DNA from: Neostapfia colusana
Taxonomy: Eukaryota > Streptophyta > Magnoliopsida > Poales > Poaceae
Length of the DNA: 64,000 bases
Assembly (NCBI GenBank): GCA_030760725.1
Contig: JASWHV010000019.1
Location: forward strand, 36,707,944-36,771,943
Reading direction: 5' to 3'
Shown here: positions 34,613 through 47,423 of the stretch, one piece after another
Layout of the letters: every line of letters starts with the position of its first letter
Numbering within the stretch: the first letter of the stretch is position 1
Position numbers and translations under genes: made by a program
Notes under the pieces: generated by a model
Seen by the model: only the letters and a program-made list of their open reading frames with translations
What the model was told of the DNA's origin: nothing
Databases searched by the model: none

Positions 34613-37109
34613 ATATGAACCCCAATTTGTATGAAAGTCAATAATAAAATCTGAAAAATTATTTGAATGTTTTCTGAAAAGAATTATTGAGGGAGTTTTG
34701 GTTCATCCAAAAATACTTAAATTTTGCCACAATATTCTTTAGGATATTATTAAACTCCTGGAAAATTTTCATCTCATTTGAAGTTGAATTGAGTAGGAAT
34801 TTGCTGAGTGAAATCTGCTGCACTCCAAATGGATCAGAAAACTTTTTCAGAAAAGATTTCTTACTTGTAAAATCCATTCTATGCAATTCACAGCTCCAAA
34901 AATCATATAAACATTCAGTCATGCTCTATGAATCATACTTGAAATTGTAGTTCACTTTATTGGACATGTAAATGCACATTACGTCAGAATTAATTCTTTT
35001 TAGTAGGAATACTTAAGGAATTATTCTGGAGGAACTACTCAAGTAAAAGGCCTGAATTTTGGACCAAAGTACTTTCTTGTGACCAGGATCTCACATGTAA
35101 ATCTTCAGCTCAAATTGAGCCTTAGAACTCGCTGTATTAATCTTCCATGCTTATGTATGTGGGGAAATACATAAGAGTCTTGTAAGAATTATGGGGGACA
35201 CATAATCTTTCCACTTTAGCTGCAATTTGGCAAGCTATGTCCGTGGGTAGTATAGAACATGCTGTATAAGTTTTTAAGCCATTGGAGTTTTTGATCTTCA
35301 GTTTCTTTCAAATACTTTCAGCTCATCTCACATGTCCATTAGGAACCATAGAACATGTGAAGGAAACTTCTTGTGAACAAAGGATTTTTCCTCAATTCTT
35401 CTGCACAACAGGGACCCCAAAACTCACCTTTAGAACTTTCACACAGTCCCCGGTTATTAACAGGTTCAAGTATTTAATTTCTGAATTGCATCATATAAAC
35501 TTATGCATAGACATATCGATAGTGCTGACGACGAAGGACTTCGACGGAGTCATCCCTTGACATGTGGATCAGTTGAGCAAATTCAGAAGGATCAAGGGAT
35601 AGAAGATCACTAACTGCTATTATATACTACTACCCTGTAAAACAGGTACACTGTGGTTTGTATTTAACAGCTGTTAAGTATTTACTTTGTATTCACTCTT
35701 TTGGTTAGGAAATGGAATATGCATTAGGTCTAGTTGTTTTGATACTCCTCTTGCATGACTAGAGAAACCTATGGAGTATTGGGTAGACGTCTTCTCATCG
35801 TGTAGAAACTGCCATGGTTAATTTAGGGTTCGGTAGAAGTCGAGTGTTTGGACGCTACTCGCATGATCAGGAGAAAAAGGGGCATACGGGATTGGTTCAG
35901 AAATTTATTAGCAAGTTGAAGTTGACACCGGGAAGGTTGTAGGAGCAACAGGACATAGGGGCCTGGGTGTGTTAGACCTGTCCGTGTCGGTCAAGAACCG
36001 ATCTGCATGCGGCCCTGTTGAGCAAGTTTGAGTTGTTTACCGGACTCATGCTGGCTATATGGGACCCAGTAAACCGATGTACCTCGGGAAGCTTGCGTTG
36101 GGACTTTTCCGGTCGCCTCAGGCGAGAGGCCGGTGTGCAGTATGTGGGTATCATTCTCATGACATCTCATGTTGATAGGTGCACCATGAGGGTTGATACT
36201 GTACGGGATGATCGGATCGATTCGACGTAGGTGAAACGGGGGAAAGGCTGCCACGTACGACGTCAGTGATGATTGCTGTAGGCAACGTCGAGTACAGGCG
36301 TACGTGTCATGTAATCTGGGTGCTTTTATTCGAATCACCATCACTCGCGGAAGACGATTGAGCATACTTGTTCTCACAGTCATGACGTAGTAAGAACTTG
36401 CATGAGAAAGGAAGTAATCACTATGGTTTGAAGTTGATACTAGCATTGTGATGTTACCTTTTATGAATAGACTAGTGCAAACTTGATTCATTTACACCGT
36501 GAGCAATTTACATTGGGGGAAAGCATTTCTTGTTTGATTGTGGACTCTCAATGTGACGTGCCCAAGGTTACTATTAATTTGCTGCTAATAGGACTTGAAA
36601 GTAAGGGTTCACATTTAGGCGAGTTCATTATGCAATCTACTATCCCACTTTATGTCTTTAACTTCATGTAGAGTTTCATGACTAGGTTTGACGGTTAAGT
36701 CTTGCTGAGCTTTATGCTCACGGATATTATAATAGTTGTTTTGTAGGTATTGACTCTTTGCTTATGATAATGGTTGTTGATGAGACTCGAAAACCTCCGA
36801 GTAGTTACTCATGAGCATCCTCGCCGCTGTTGGTTGTTATCCATGTTGCTAGTAAGAAACGTCCGCGGGCTGGACAGTTTCTTTGATGCTAAGCTAGAAA
36901 TGAATCGTGAGAGTTGTAGTCTTCCGCTGTAGATTATTTTGATATAAGTATTTGTAAATTAACTCTTTGTACGCTTCCGCAAATGATTTATGTAATATGA
37001 TTGTCCTTTATCCGTGTGTTGTTGGGTGCCGCATTGCACGGCACCACCCAATGCGGTTCCTGGGCGAGCGTGCACGGACCCGTGATATGGGGACGGGCGT
37101 GTCCCGACA
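34613..37109 (+). repeat. 5' LTR of C, second part
   Basis: The LTR resumes after the LINE and ends GTCCCGACA at 37109, just before a primer site. It holds the hairpin at 35841-35861. With the LINE removed and the missing first 85 bases added, its length is about 3.26 kb, almost the same as the D LTR (3238). Compared stretches agree at roughly nine positions in ten. Confidence 0.85.
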
Positions 37110-37112
37110 GTG

Positions 37113-37124
37113 TTGTATCAGAGC
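37113..37124 (+). other. Primer binding site of C
   Basis: TTGTATCAGAGC starts three bases after the LTR. It is the tRNA-Met site with one mismatch. Confidence 0.85.
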
Positions 37125-38712
37125 GCGTTGGGAATAGCACACGGATTGAGGATCATTTTACGATAAAAACTTAGGATACGGTGAGAAAACGGTACTAGGC
37201 CCACATAAGGACTACTATATTAGCATATTATGAAGGTGGCAACCTAACTTACTTGCTTATGTCGGAAAATCATGCATCTCAGGACTTTTCATGTCTTGGG
37301 GGTGCATGTAAGCGCTGTCCACCAGTGCACACAAGCTGAAGGGTGGAGCCCCACGGGTGGCAGGTAACCCGCCCAGCTTGGGTATCCTCTACGACTCATC
37401 ATGTCGTTTGGGGTATTTGAGCAACGCCCTTCCCTGGCGTGCTACGGGCAAGTAGGGGAGACCCCGTCATGTGGTTAGTAACGTGAACACGTAGCTCAAG
37501 GCATGTTTGGCTTGAGAACACCCGTGCGAGTGATGACGGATGGGTTTATGAAACTGTATTGGGACTGGGTTCGGTGTGCAGCCAAACCTAATGATTGTGT
37601 GTGATTTATGAAGGTGTTTTAACCACGAAATCGTAGTACGAGTAGCACACGTTTATGAGTGACCGTTCTTAGTGCCACCTACGGATACGTATATGCCGGT
37701 GTAAGCCAGTTAGGATTTTCTTTTGTGAGGCAACGTAGTACCGTCATATGTCTTACGGTGCATCGACACCGTACTAAACTTGATAACTTCTTTCCTCTGA
37801 GAAACGATTCATGAATTCACTTTCATCTAAAAATGGAAGTTGGAAAACAAATATTAATTACTGAGGTCTTCATTTGTACTAAGCTTCAAAGGAGAGAATT
37901 TCTAGGCTTCATTTGATCTAAACACAGAGTTCTCTGTTCTGGTAGAAATTTTTACTGGGCTTTAACAGAGCATAACTCTTAGTAGCTTTACCCAATGGAG
38001 GTGTATGATATAGTTCTGGAAATTTTTTTAAGTGCTCTACAACTTCTTTGTAGACCTCCAGGGCAAAATCACAAGCCAAATTGGTTGAATGTCCAGTTGA
38101 ATGCAAACTGTCCAGAAACAGGGCAGATGCAAACCTCTCTGGATGCGTCTGTAAATTAGCCATAACTCTCTGTAGAAAAAATCCTAAGGGTCATATGATA
38201 TACCATTGGAAAGGTTATGAAATTTGCAAGTATTTTGTAGTGCATAGTTTGTTCAGAATTGTACTATATTTTTATGTACAACTGTGATAAAAACAGCCAC
38301 ATTCAGAGGAGATGCTGGCAAATTTTATCCAGAAATTCTGTCAAATTTGAGCAATCATAACTTTTGATCCAGAAATGATCTAGGGGCATATGAGTACTCA
38401 TTAGAAATATACTGAAGTTATATTTAACTTTGGTATTCAACTTGAATTATGAAAATGCTGTGAACAGGATCAAAATCTGGGTTAAGTGCAGAAAGGCCTG
38501 TTCTGTACAGAATAGGGGACTGATTATGTTTGCTTTAGAAGATATGTAAACATGAATTTTTGTTATGCTTTCATAAAGTTTTAGCATGTTACTGTTCTAA
38601 ATACTTTCCCATACTGCTGAAATCAAGTTTTGACTCCCCTCAAAATTATCCTTTTGAAGTATGGTGCGTACTTGTTCTTGGAGTAGGGCTGAAGGTTCTC
38701 GCTGAGAAGGCG
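37125..38712 (+). other. Leader of element C
   Basis: Untranslated. It parallels the T leader: the palindromic block is at about 37300-37330 (AGCGCT at 37311) and the three diverged 195-base units are near 38010, 38203 and 38398. No ORF0 is present. Confidence 0.65.
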
Positions 38713-40975
38713 ATGACTCGACTCCACCGCGGGCACCGCCATCAATGGTATGGGCAGATGTCATGGCTCACATGGTCGAGTCAAATCAAGAGAACGCCCG
38801 ATTGCTCTAAGACATAGTACAGCAAGGCATGCTTCATCGAGCACAACAGGTCGTTCCACCTCGGAACGCCTATTTGGACTTCTTGGCGACTCAACCGCCA
38901 ATTTTCATGGAAGCTACCGTACCAGTGGGAGCTGATCAGTGGCTTTGGGTTATGGAGTCCAAATTTGGAGTGTTCGAGTGCGACGATTATCAGAAGACAT
39001 TTTTTGCAGCTCAACAACTCCATGGAGCCGCCGGAAATTGGTGGTTCGAATATCTGACCACTATTCCGAAAGGCCATCAAGTGGAATGGACGGAATTTCG
39101 TGAAGCATTCCATGCTCATCACATTCCTACGGGTTTTATCAAGACCCAGCGGCAGGAATTCAGGAAGTTGAAGCAGGGGATATGAATGTCCTCAGTTATG
39201 TCAAACGGTTTAACCATTTGGCACAATATGCTCCCGACTATGTGACGAACAAAGCTGCAAGGTGTGGTTACTTTTTCCATGGCCTGAGTGCCATATTAAA
39301 GGATAGGTTGGCTTTGTTCAATCAAGGCAATTACACCGAGTTGGTCAGTGCTGCCATGCTGCAAGAATAGGCGACACTTGAGTGTCAAGCAGAGAAGAGG
39401 GACCGGAGTGATGTGCAAAAAGACACACCCATTATTCCCTATAAATACCGTTTGGTGTATCGCACACCATACGATGAAATATGGCAGCCACCAGTAAGAT
39501 CAACATATCCAAGATTTCCTGTCCAAGTGTCTTGAAGCACCATCACAGCCGCAGCAACAATTGATTTCTGGTGCCTCATTGCTGCAGCCAAGTACATCAA
39601 CTTCTCAACCGCAAGTCAGTGAAGAACCAGGGAAATATCCTTGTTCTTATTGCCACCGTTTTGGGCATTTTACTCAAGAATGCTGGGAGAAGTTGTTGAA
39701 CAGCAGACAACCATCATCATCAGGTGGTATGCCGCCATGTGCTCAACTAGACATAACAGCATTGCAATTCGGGAGTGTGCAACATCTTGCTATTGAGGGT
39801 GTCCTGGAGGGAGCGCCGGTGTTAGCGGGCATGTTCACTATCAAATACGTACCCGTGCTCATACTTTTTGATTCCAGAGCTACCCACAGTTTCATCAGCA
39901 AATCATGCGTGGATCAGCACCAATTATCCACCAATACTCCCACGACGAGTTATCTTATATGTTCACCGGGAGGAAATATCTCTGCCAATCAGATTGTGTC
40001 CCGAGCAGATTTATGTTTGGGAGGAAAAATATACCCAACATCGCTGATTATGTTGGATGGGCAGAAGATAGATGTAATATTAGGGATGTCTTGGTTAAAC
40101 CATCATGGTGCCGTTCTCAATATCGGTAACCAGACTGTTTAGATTGACTCGTCGATTCACGGACAGCACACACTGTTTTTAGACAGCGAAGATCAAGAAA
40201 TGGCAGAGGCCTACCACACGGAAGCGATTAAACTTTAAGATATTCCGGTAGTATGTGATTATCCCGATGTGTTTCCCGATGATTTACCAAGCATGCCGCC
40301 CGAACTGGACATCGAGTTCAAGATTGAACTGGCACCGGGAACAACACCTATTTTATGGAGGTCTTACAAGATGGCACCTAACGATCTAGCGGAGTTGAAG
40401 GAACAGTTGAATGAACTCATGAGCAAGGGTTTCATACGACCAAGCTCATCACCTTGGGGTCGCTCTGCGTTGTTCGTTAAGAAGAAGGACAAAACACTGA
40501 GGCTATGTGTTGATTATCGTCCATTAAATACCGTCACCATAAAGAACAAGTATCCTTTGCCCCGCATCGACATCTTATTCGATCAACTAGTTGGGGCGAA
40601 GGCATTCTCGAAGATGGATCTTCGGTCTGGATATCATAAAATCAAATCCGACCGGAGGACATACCGAAGACAGCTTTCTCGACAAGAAACGGACTCTATG
40701 AGTACCTCGTCATGCCTTTTGGGTTAACCAACGCTTCGGCACATTTTATGTATTTGATGAATTCAGTATTTATGCCGGAGTTAGACAAGCTTGTCGTGGT
40801 ATTCATCGACGACATATTGGTTTACTCCAAGTCAAAAGAAGAGCACGCTAAACATTTGCGTATCGTGCTAAAATGATTGAGGGAGCACAAATAATATGTG
40901 AAGTTCAGCAAGTGCGAGTTCTGGATTGATCAAGTGCCATTCCTAGGGCACATTACCTAGGGGATAAGCTCTCCC
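38713..40975 (+). pseudogene. gag-pol: Element C gag, protease and 5' half of RT
   Basis: It begins at ATG 38713 (MTRLHRG) but shifts frame at once. The gag body is at 38829-39185 (FLATQPPIF, AAGNWWFEYL), and continues in another frame at 39182-39370. A CCHC-type zinc knuckle is at about 39640 (CSYCHRFGHFTQEC). The protease has LFDSRATHSF near 39866, with Arg where the catalytic DSG Gly should be. RT runs from about 40269 (FPDDLPSMPPE) through YRPLNTVTIKNKYPLPRID, a frameshift near 40650 and FIDD near 40807. It ends just after VPFLGHI at about 40962. Stops also lie at 39368, 40140, 40238 and near 40873. The 3' half of pol is missing here and seems to be the inverted D fragment. Confidence 0.9.
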
Positions 40976-41213
40976 ACTTGTAAGAGAACCACCCCCATTC
41001 TTAAGAAAGAACAGCAAGACACCCCAAACTGGACGTAGGGCACCTTGCCCGAACCTGTATAATTCCTTTGTGTTCTTAGCTAGGACATCTCGAGGACAAA
41101 CACGTGGTACATTAGTTACTAGTTAGAAATCTAATCGCCGACACTTCTCCAATAAGGCGAAGCTCTCCTATTATTAGGTATGAAAACGGGACGGGAAAAT
41201 ACCGTCCCAAACC
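40976..41213. other. Unassigned retroelement-like remnant
   Basis: There is no ORF. The sequence (a hydrophilic-looking stretch with CGAACCTGTATAA near 41050) resembles the end of another Ty3-type LTR from general familiarity, which I cannot confirm. At 41175 there is TAGGTATGAAAACGGG, similar to termini of Ac/Ds-like hAT transposons, but I find no partner terminus. Confidence 0.3.
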
Positions 41214-42030
41214 TGTAACACTTAAAATTTTAAAATGAGAACAAATTGGCTATGCATCATTGTATGTACATTAGTGTGAAGAATTCAAATATAAAAAACA
41301 TATCAAGCAAAAACAGATTCAAAAAGGAATCAAATTCAAACTTGAAACAAATTAGAAACACAAAAGCAAAAGGACAATTACACATTTGGGCCGAAACTCA
41401 CCGAGGCAGCCCAACCCAATCCATCCCTTCTTCCCCTCTCCCAATCTCATTGCTAGACTGGGCCCACTTGTCGGTTCTTTCTTCCACCCGAGCAGTCGCG
41501 CCCTCTCTCCCTCTCAAGCACGTGCTGCCATCAATCCTCCGTGTTCGATCTTTTGCACCTATCAGAAATGGTTGTGCCGCAACTGCCGACCCTTCCTTAA
41601 CTGTATAAACCTCAAAGTTCCTCAAAAATCCTCACCCCGATCGCGCTCCACGTTCATCGGTGAGAAGCTATTCTTCGGAATTCGCAGCTACCACTCCCAT
41701 TTTCTTCGGTATAACACTTCCCTCGCGCACACACATGGTCGCAAGGAAACTCACCGACTGAAAAAACATCAAGGAATTTTGATCAAATCGCTGTCCCGAT
41801 GAACTCCGAGCGCCACGGACGCCGTCCTCCGTCACCGATCCCACTATGAGCTTTAGGGTGTACGAAAACTGTCTAGGTGAGTTCCCCGATATTCCTTCTT
41901 CGTTCTAGAGTAGAAAACATCAAAGAATTTTGTAGATTCCTTTCGAGTTCAAGTTTTTTAGGTGAGGAGAACCGTCTCCACCTCTGTCTACAGCTGGAAA
42001 CAGCCGCTGGCGCCGCTGGGGTGATGTTGG
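41214..42030 (+). mobile_element. Truncated LTR-like sequence next to the D LTR
   Basis: This starts TGTAACACTT and includes GGGCCCACTTGTCGG (about 41460), a motif also in the A and T LTRs (GGGGCCCAC near 1714 and 20091). It may be the first 0.8 kb of another Tekay-type LTR in which element C/D was inserted. It is cut at 42030 by the D LTR. The ORFs here have no recognisable domain. Confidence 0.4.
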
Positions 42031-45000
42031 TGTCGGGGCGCGCCCGTCCCCAGATCACGGGTCCATGCACGCTCGCCCGGGAATTGCATTGGGTGGTGCC
42101 GCACGGCATCCAACAGAACAGGGTAAAGTACAAACATATTACATAAATCATTTGCGGAAGTGTACAAAGAGTTAATTTACAAATAATTATCTCAAAATAA
42201 CCTACAGCGGAAGACTACAACTCTCATGACTCATTTCTAGCTTAGCATCAAAGAAACTATCCAGCCCGCGGACGCTGCTTACTAGCAACACGAATAACAA
42301 CCAGCAGCGGCGAGGATGCTCATGAGTAACCACTCGGAGGTTTCCGAGTCTCATCGGCAACCATTCTCATAAGCATAGAGTCAATACCTGCAAAACAACT
42401 AGTATAGTATCCGTTAGCATAACGCTCAGCAAGACTTAACCGTCAAACCTAGTCATGAAACTCTACATGAAGTTAAAGACATAAAGTGGGATAGTAGATT
42501 GCATAGTGAACTCGCCTAAATGTGAATCCTTACTTTCAAGTCTTATTAGCAGCAAATTAATAGTAACCTTGGGCACGTCACATTGGGAGCCCACAATCAA
42601 ACAAGAAACACTTTCTCCCGATGTAAATTGCTCAAGGTGTAAATGAATCGAGTTTGCACTAGTCTATTCATAAAAGTTAACATCACAATGCTAGTATCAA
42701 CTTCAAACCATAGTAGTTAGTTCTTTCTCATGCAACTTCGTACTACATCACGACTGTGAGAACAAGTATGCTCAATGCTCTTCCGCGAGCGATGGTGATT
42801 CAAATAAAAAACACCCGGACTACACGACACGTACGCCCGTACTCGACATTGTCTACAGCAACCATCACTGATGTCGTACGTGGCAGCCTTTCCCCCGTTT
42901 CACCTACATTAAATCGATCCGATCGTCCCATACAGTAGCCACCCTCATGGTGCACCTACCAACATGAGATGTCATGAGAGCGTTACCCACATACTGCACA
43001 CCGGCCTCTCGCCTGAGGTGACCGGAAAAGTCCCAACGCAAGCTTCCCGAGGTACAATGGTTTACTGGGTCCCATATAGCCAGCATGAGTCCGGTACACA
43101 ACTCAAACTTGCTCAACAGGGCCACATACGGATCGGTCCTTGACTGACACGGACAGGTATAATGTACCCAGGCCCATATGTCCTGTTGCTCCTACATCCT
43201 GCCCGGTCTCAACTTCAACTTGCTAATAAATTTCTGAACCAATCCTGTAAGCCCCCTTTTCTCCTGATCATGCGAGTAGCGTCCAACCACTCGACTTCTA
43301 CTGAACCCTAAATTAAGCATGGCAGTTCCTACATGATGAAAATATGTCTACCCAATACAACACAGGTTTCTCTAGTCATGCAAGAGGAGTATCAAAACAA
43401 CTAGACCTAATGCACATTCCATTTCCTAACCAAAATAGTGAATACAAAGTAAAAACTTAACAGCAGTTAAATGCAAACCGGAGCCTGCCTGTTTTGCAGG
43501 GTAGTAGTATATAATAGCAGTTAGTGATCTTCTATCCCTTGATCCTTCTGAATTTGCTCAACTTATCCACACGTCAAGGGATGACTCCGTCGAAGTCCTT
43601 CGTCGTGAGCACTATCGATATGTCTATGCATAAGTTTATATAATGCAATTCAGAAATCAAATACTTGAACTTGTTAATAACAAGGGACTGTGTGGAAGTT
43701 CTAAAGGTGAGTTTTGGGATCCCTGTTGTGCAGAAGAATTGAGGAAAAATCCTTTGTTCACAAGAAGTTTCCTTCACATGTTCTATGGTTCCTAATGGAC
43801 ATGTGAGATGAGTTTAAAAGATTTGAATGAAACTGAAGATAAAAAACTCTAATGGCTTCAAAACTTTTACAGAATGTTCTATACTACGAAGGGACTTAGC
43901 TTGCCAAATTGCAGCTAAAGTGGAAAGAATATGTGTCCCCCATAATTCCTACAAGACTCTTATGTATTTCCCCACATACATAAGCATGGAAAACCAATAC
44001 AGGGAGTTCTAAGGCTCATGTTGAGCTGAAACTTTACATGTGAGTTCCTGGTCACAATAAAGTATTTTGGTCCAAAATTGAGGCCTTTTACTTGAGTAGT
44101 TCTTCCAGAATAATTCCTTAAGCATTTCTACTAAAAAGAATTAATTCTGAAGTAATGTGCATTTTCATGCCCAATCAAGTGAACTAAAATTTCAAGTACG
44201 ATTCATAGAGCAGCCTGAATTTGTCTATGATTTTTGGAGCTATGAATTGCCTAGAATGGATTTTACAAGTTAGAAATCTTTTCTGAAAAAGTTTCTGGTC
44301 CATTTAGAGTGCAGCAGATTTCACTCAGAAAATTCCTACTTAAGTCAACTTCAAATGAGCTGAACATTTGCTAGGAGGTCAATAATTTCCTATAGAATAG
44401 TCTGGCAAAATTTTACGATTTTTGGATGAACCAAACTCCCTCAATAATTTTTTTCATAAAACCTTCAAAGAGTTTTCCAGAATTTCTTATTGAATTTAAT
44501 ACGAATTGGGGTTCATATTTGGATAGATCTTTGCAAACTGAATCCAACCCAATTTGAATCATCTAATTTGGAGTTTTCTATACAAAGTTATGAATTTTCA
44601 AAGTTGTGACTAAAGCTGGAATTTATTTGCTACTGGAAATTGACTGGGCCCACGTTTTTAAACCACAGCCAATAGAATTCGAGCACACACGGGGTTACAC
44701 GGCTTATAGCATGCAGCGACACTCGATCACACGCCACAGCCAATCCGGATTAAAATTTCCAGCCGCTGACATGTGGGACTGGCCCCCTTCTTCCTCCTCC
44801 TGCCTTCCTCTCTCGCGTATGTAGCTCCCCCTCGCCGGACCGAGGCGGCACCTTGCCGGCCCTGCATTTCGGGCCGTCTCCCAACCGGAGACTCGCCGCC
44901 CATGTGTTTGGGAGGTCGGGGAATTCATTGGTGAGGGTTGCTCGAGCTGCAAACGGTCGGAAAACAGTCGGCGGCGTGCGGCAGCTTCTGTACGCCTTTG

Positions 45001-45268
45001 GCACCGTCGGCCGGTCGACCTAACCTGCCAAAGACTCGGCCAAAAGGCTCTACAGCACCAGCGGGTGCTCGTGAAGCTATGCCTGACCTCCAAATTGCTC
45101 GGGAATGGCTGCTAATCGGGTTTCACCATGCGCCCGCGACGGTTTAGCTAAGAAAAGTTGGAAATTGATCGGTCTACATGGCGTTTTTGCAAGTCCCATT
45201 TTCATGAATTGAAAACACATATCATTCAAGCATCTGTTTAGTTCATATACATTTTTGGGACTTTTACA
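42031..45268 (-). repeat. 3' LTR of D (3238 bp)
   Basis: On the minus strand it starts TGTAAAAGTCCC at 45268 after a polypurine tract and ends CCCCGACA at 42031. It matches the C LTR in sequence order and length, including the hairpin (43273-43293), and is uninterrupted. A weak poly(A) signal region is near 42145. It serves as the reference that shows where B and the LINE entered the C LTR. Confidence 0.9.
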
Positions 45269-45284
45269 TTCCTTCCCCTTAAAA
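45269..45284 (-). other. Polypurine tract of D
   Basis: Minus strand TTTTAAGGGGAAGGAA is next to the LTR start, in the same position as in T and A. Confidence 0.82.
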
Positions 45285-45332
45285 GAATCTCATCCTGAGA
45301 TTACAAAAGAAGAACAAGACGGGAGAAGGTAA

Positions 45333-47423
45333 TTACAGACTGTATGCTGATAAAAGTTCCGGATAATTGGAGCGGAGGTAGTCTTCACTTTCCCACGTGG
45401 CCTCTTCCGCGGTATGATTAGTCCACAGCACCTTGTGAAATTTTATCATCCAGTTCCCGGTGATCCGGGTCTTTTCAACTATAATCTGAACCGGTCACTC
45501 GGTGTAGAAAGGTCCGGCTTCAATTCGTCAATTTCTTCGGTGCGGATAGAGCGGTGAATTTGAGGCATTTCCACAGCTGTGACACATGAAAAACATCATG
45601 AACATCCGCAATACTTGCCGGTAGTTCCAGCCGGTAGGCTACGGGTCTGCACTTCTATGTGATAGCAAATGGACCTATAAAGCAGGGAGCAAGGTTCCCC
45701 TTTAAACCGAACCGGTGAATTCCCTCCATCGGAGACACACGAAGATAAACGCGCTCTCCGACGTCAAAATGCAACAGGCTACGCCTTTGATCAGCGTAGC
45801 TTTTCTGTCGGGATTGTGCAGCCTTTAAATTTTCTTGTATCAACCGAACTCGGTCTTCGGCTTCGTTCACAAGATCAATCCCAAACAGTACTCTTTCGCC
45901 GGACTCACACCAATTCAGCGGCGTGCGACACTTACGGCCGTAGAGAGCCTCATATGGTGCCATTTTTATACTCGCTTGATACCCATTGTTGTATGAAAAC
46001 TCTGCCAACGGTAATCGATCATCTCAATTCATACCGTGGTGGATGGCACACACCCTCAACATATCTTCCAGCACTTGATTCACCCTCTCCATTTTCCTGT
46101 CGGTTTGAGGGTGATATGCGGAGCTTCTGATCAACTTAGTGCCCAACGAGGCGTGCAGCTGCTCCCAAAACCGAACAACAAACAGCGCACCTCGATCTGA
46201 AATGATGGTCTTTGGGAGACCATGTGAGCATATAATTCATGATATGTATAACTCCGCATATTGTTTGGCTTGATAATGAGTGTTCACCAGAATGAAATGA
46301 GCTGATTTCGTCAACCGGTCGACGATCACCCAAATAGAGTCATGCTTTCGGGATTGAGTGGTAATCCTACAATGAAATCCATACTCACACCCTTCCATTT
46401 CAACGCCGGTATCTTCAGTGGTTGTAGCGGTCCGGCTTTCCGCATATGATCAGCCTTGACCCGTCTACACGAATCACACTCGGATACGTACTTGGCGATT
46501 TCCCTCATCATCCGCGTCCACCAAAATTCCTGTTTCAAATCATGGTACATTTTGCTACTGCCGGGATGAATGGAGAACTTCGACAGGTGTGCTTCATCCA
46601 ATATCTTCTTCTGGAGCTTCATATTACGCGGTACCACTATACGGTCGTTAAACCATAGCGAACTGTCATGACCCTTCCAGAAACACTTCAACTCTCCGTT
46701 GTCTATTCTTCTCCGTATGTGAGACATACACCTATCTTTTCTTCGAGCCTCAACAATCTCTTCTCGGATCGTTGGAATGAGAGTAATATTATAAAGTGCT
46801 CCATACAGAATGACACAGAGACTCGGTTCTCATCTTCCAATTCAGCAACCGCCAAGTTGTGAACGTAAGCTTTCCGACTAAGCACATCGGCAACCACGTT
46901 CGCTTTTCCCGGATGGTAATGGATCTCGATGTCATAATCTTTTATGAGCTCCAACCATCTCCAATGTATCATATTCAGCTCCTTCTGTGTGAAGATATAC
47001 TTCAAGCTTTTGTGGTCGGTGTAGAGGTGAACAAGATTACCAAGTAAATAATTCCTCCACATTTTAACGCCAACACCACAGCAGCATGCTCGAGATCATG
47101 AGTTTGATAATGCTGCTCGCAGTTTCGCAGTTGACGAGACCCATATGCGGCCACACACCCTTCTTGCATAAGAACGCAGCAGAGAGACCGATACCGGATG
47201 CATCACAATATACATCAAATGGCTTCGTCGTGTCCGGCTGAGCAAGAATTGGAGCTGTTGTGAGATGTTTCACCAGAGTTCTGTATGCGGCTTCACGTTC
47301 TGCATTCCACACATATTTCGTGCCCTTTTTCAGCAGCTCCTTCATCAGTTTAGCGATTTTTGAGAAGCTCGGAATAAACCTCCAATAATACCCTGCTAAA
47401 CCTAGGAAACCCATCCGTCCCAT
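45333..47423 (-). pseudogene. pol: Element D pol fragment: RT thumb to chromodomain
   Basis: Read on the minus strand, it starts abruptly at FLGLAGYYWRFIPSFSK (about 47410) and runs through RNase H (YCDASG), the HHCC zinc motif (HLSKFSIHPGS, CDSC), an integrase core (MDFIVGLP near 46370) and a chromodomain-like end (ATWESEDYL), stopping at 45333-45335. Frameshifts or stops lie near 47063, 46715, 46330, 46010-46135 and 45650. It begins about 30 codons after the point where the C fragment ends. The two together would make one complete pol, which supports an inversion of one element. Confidence 0.9.
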
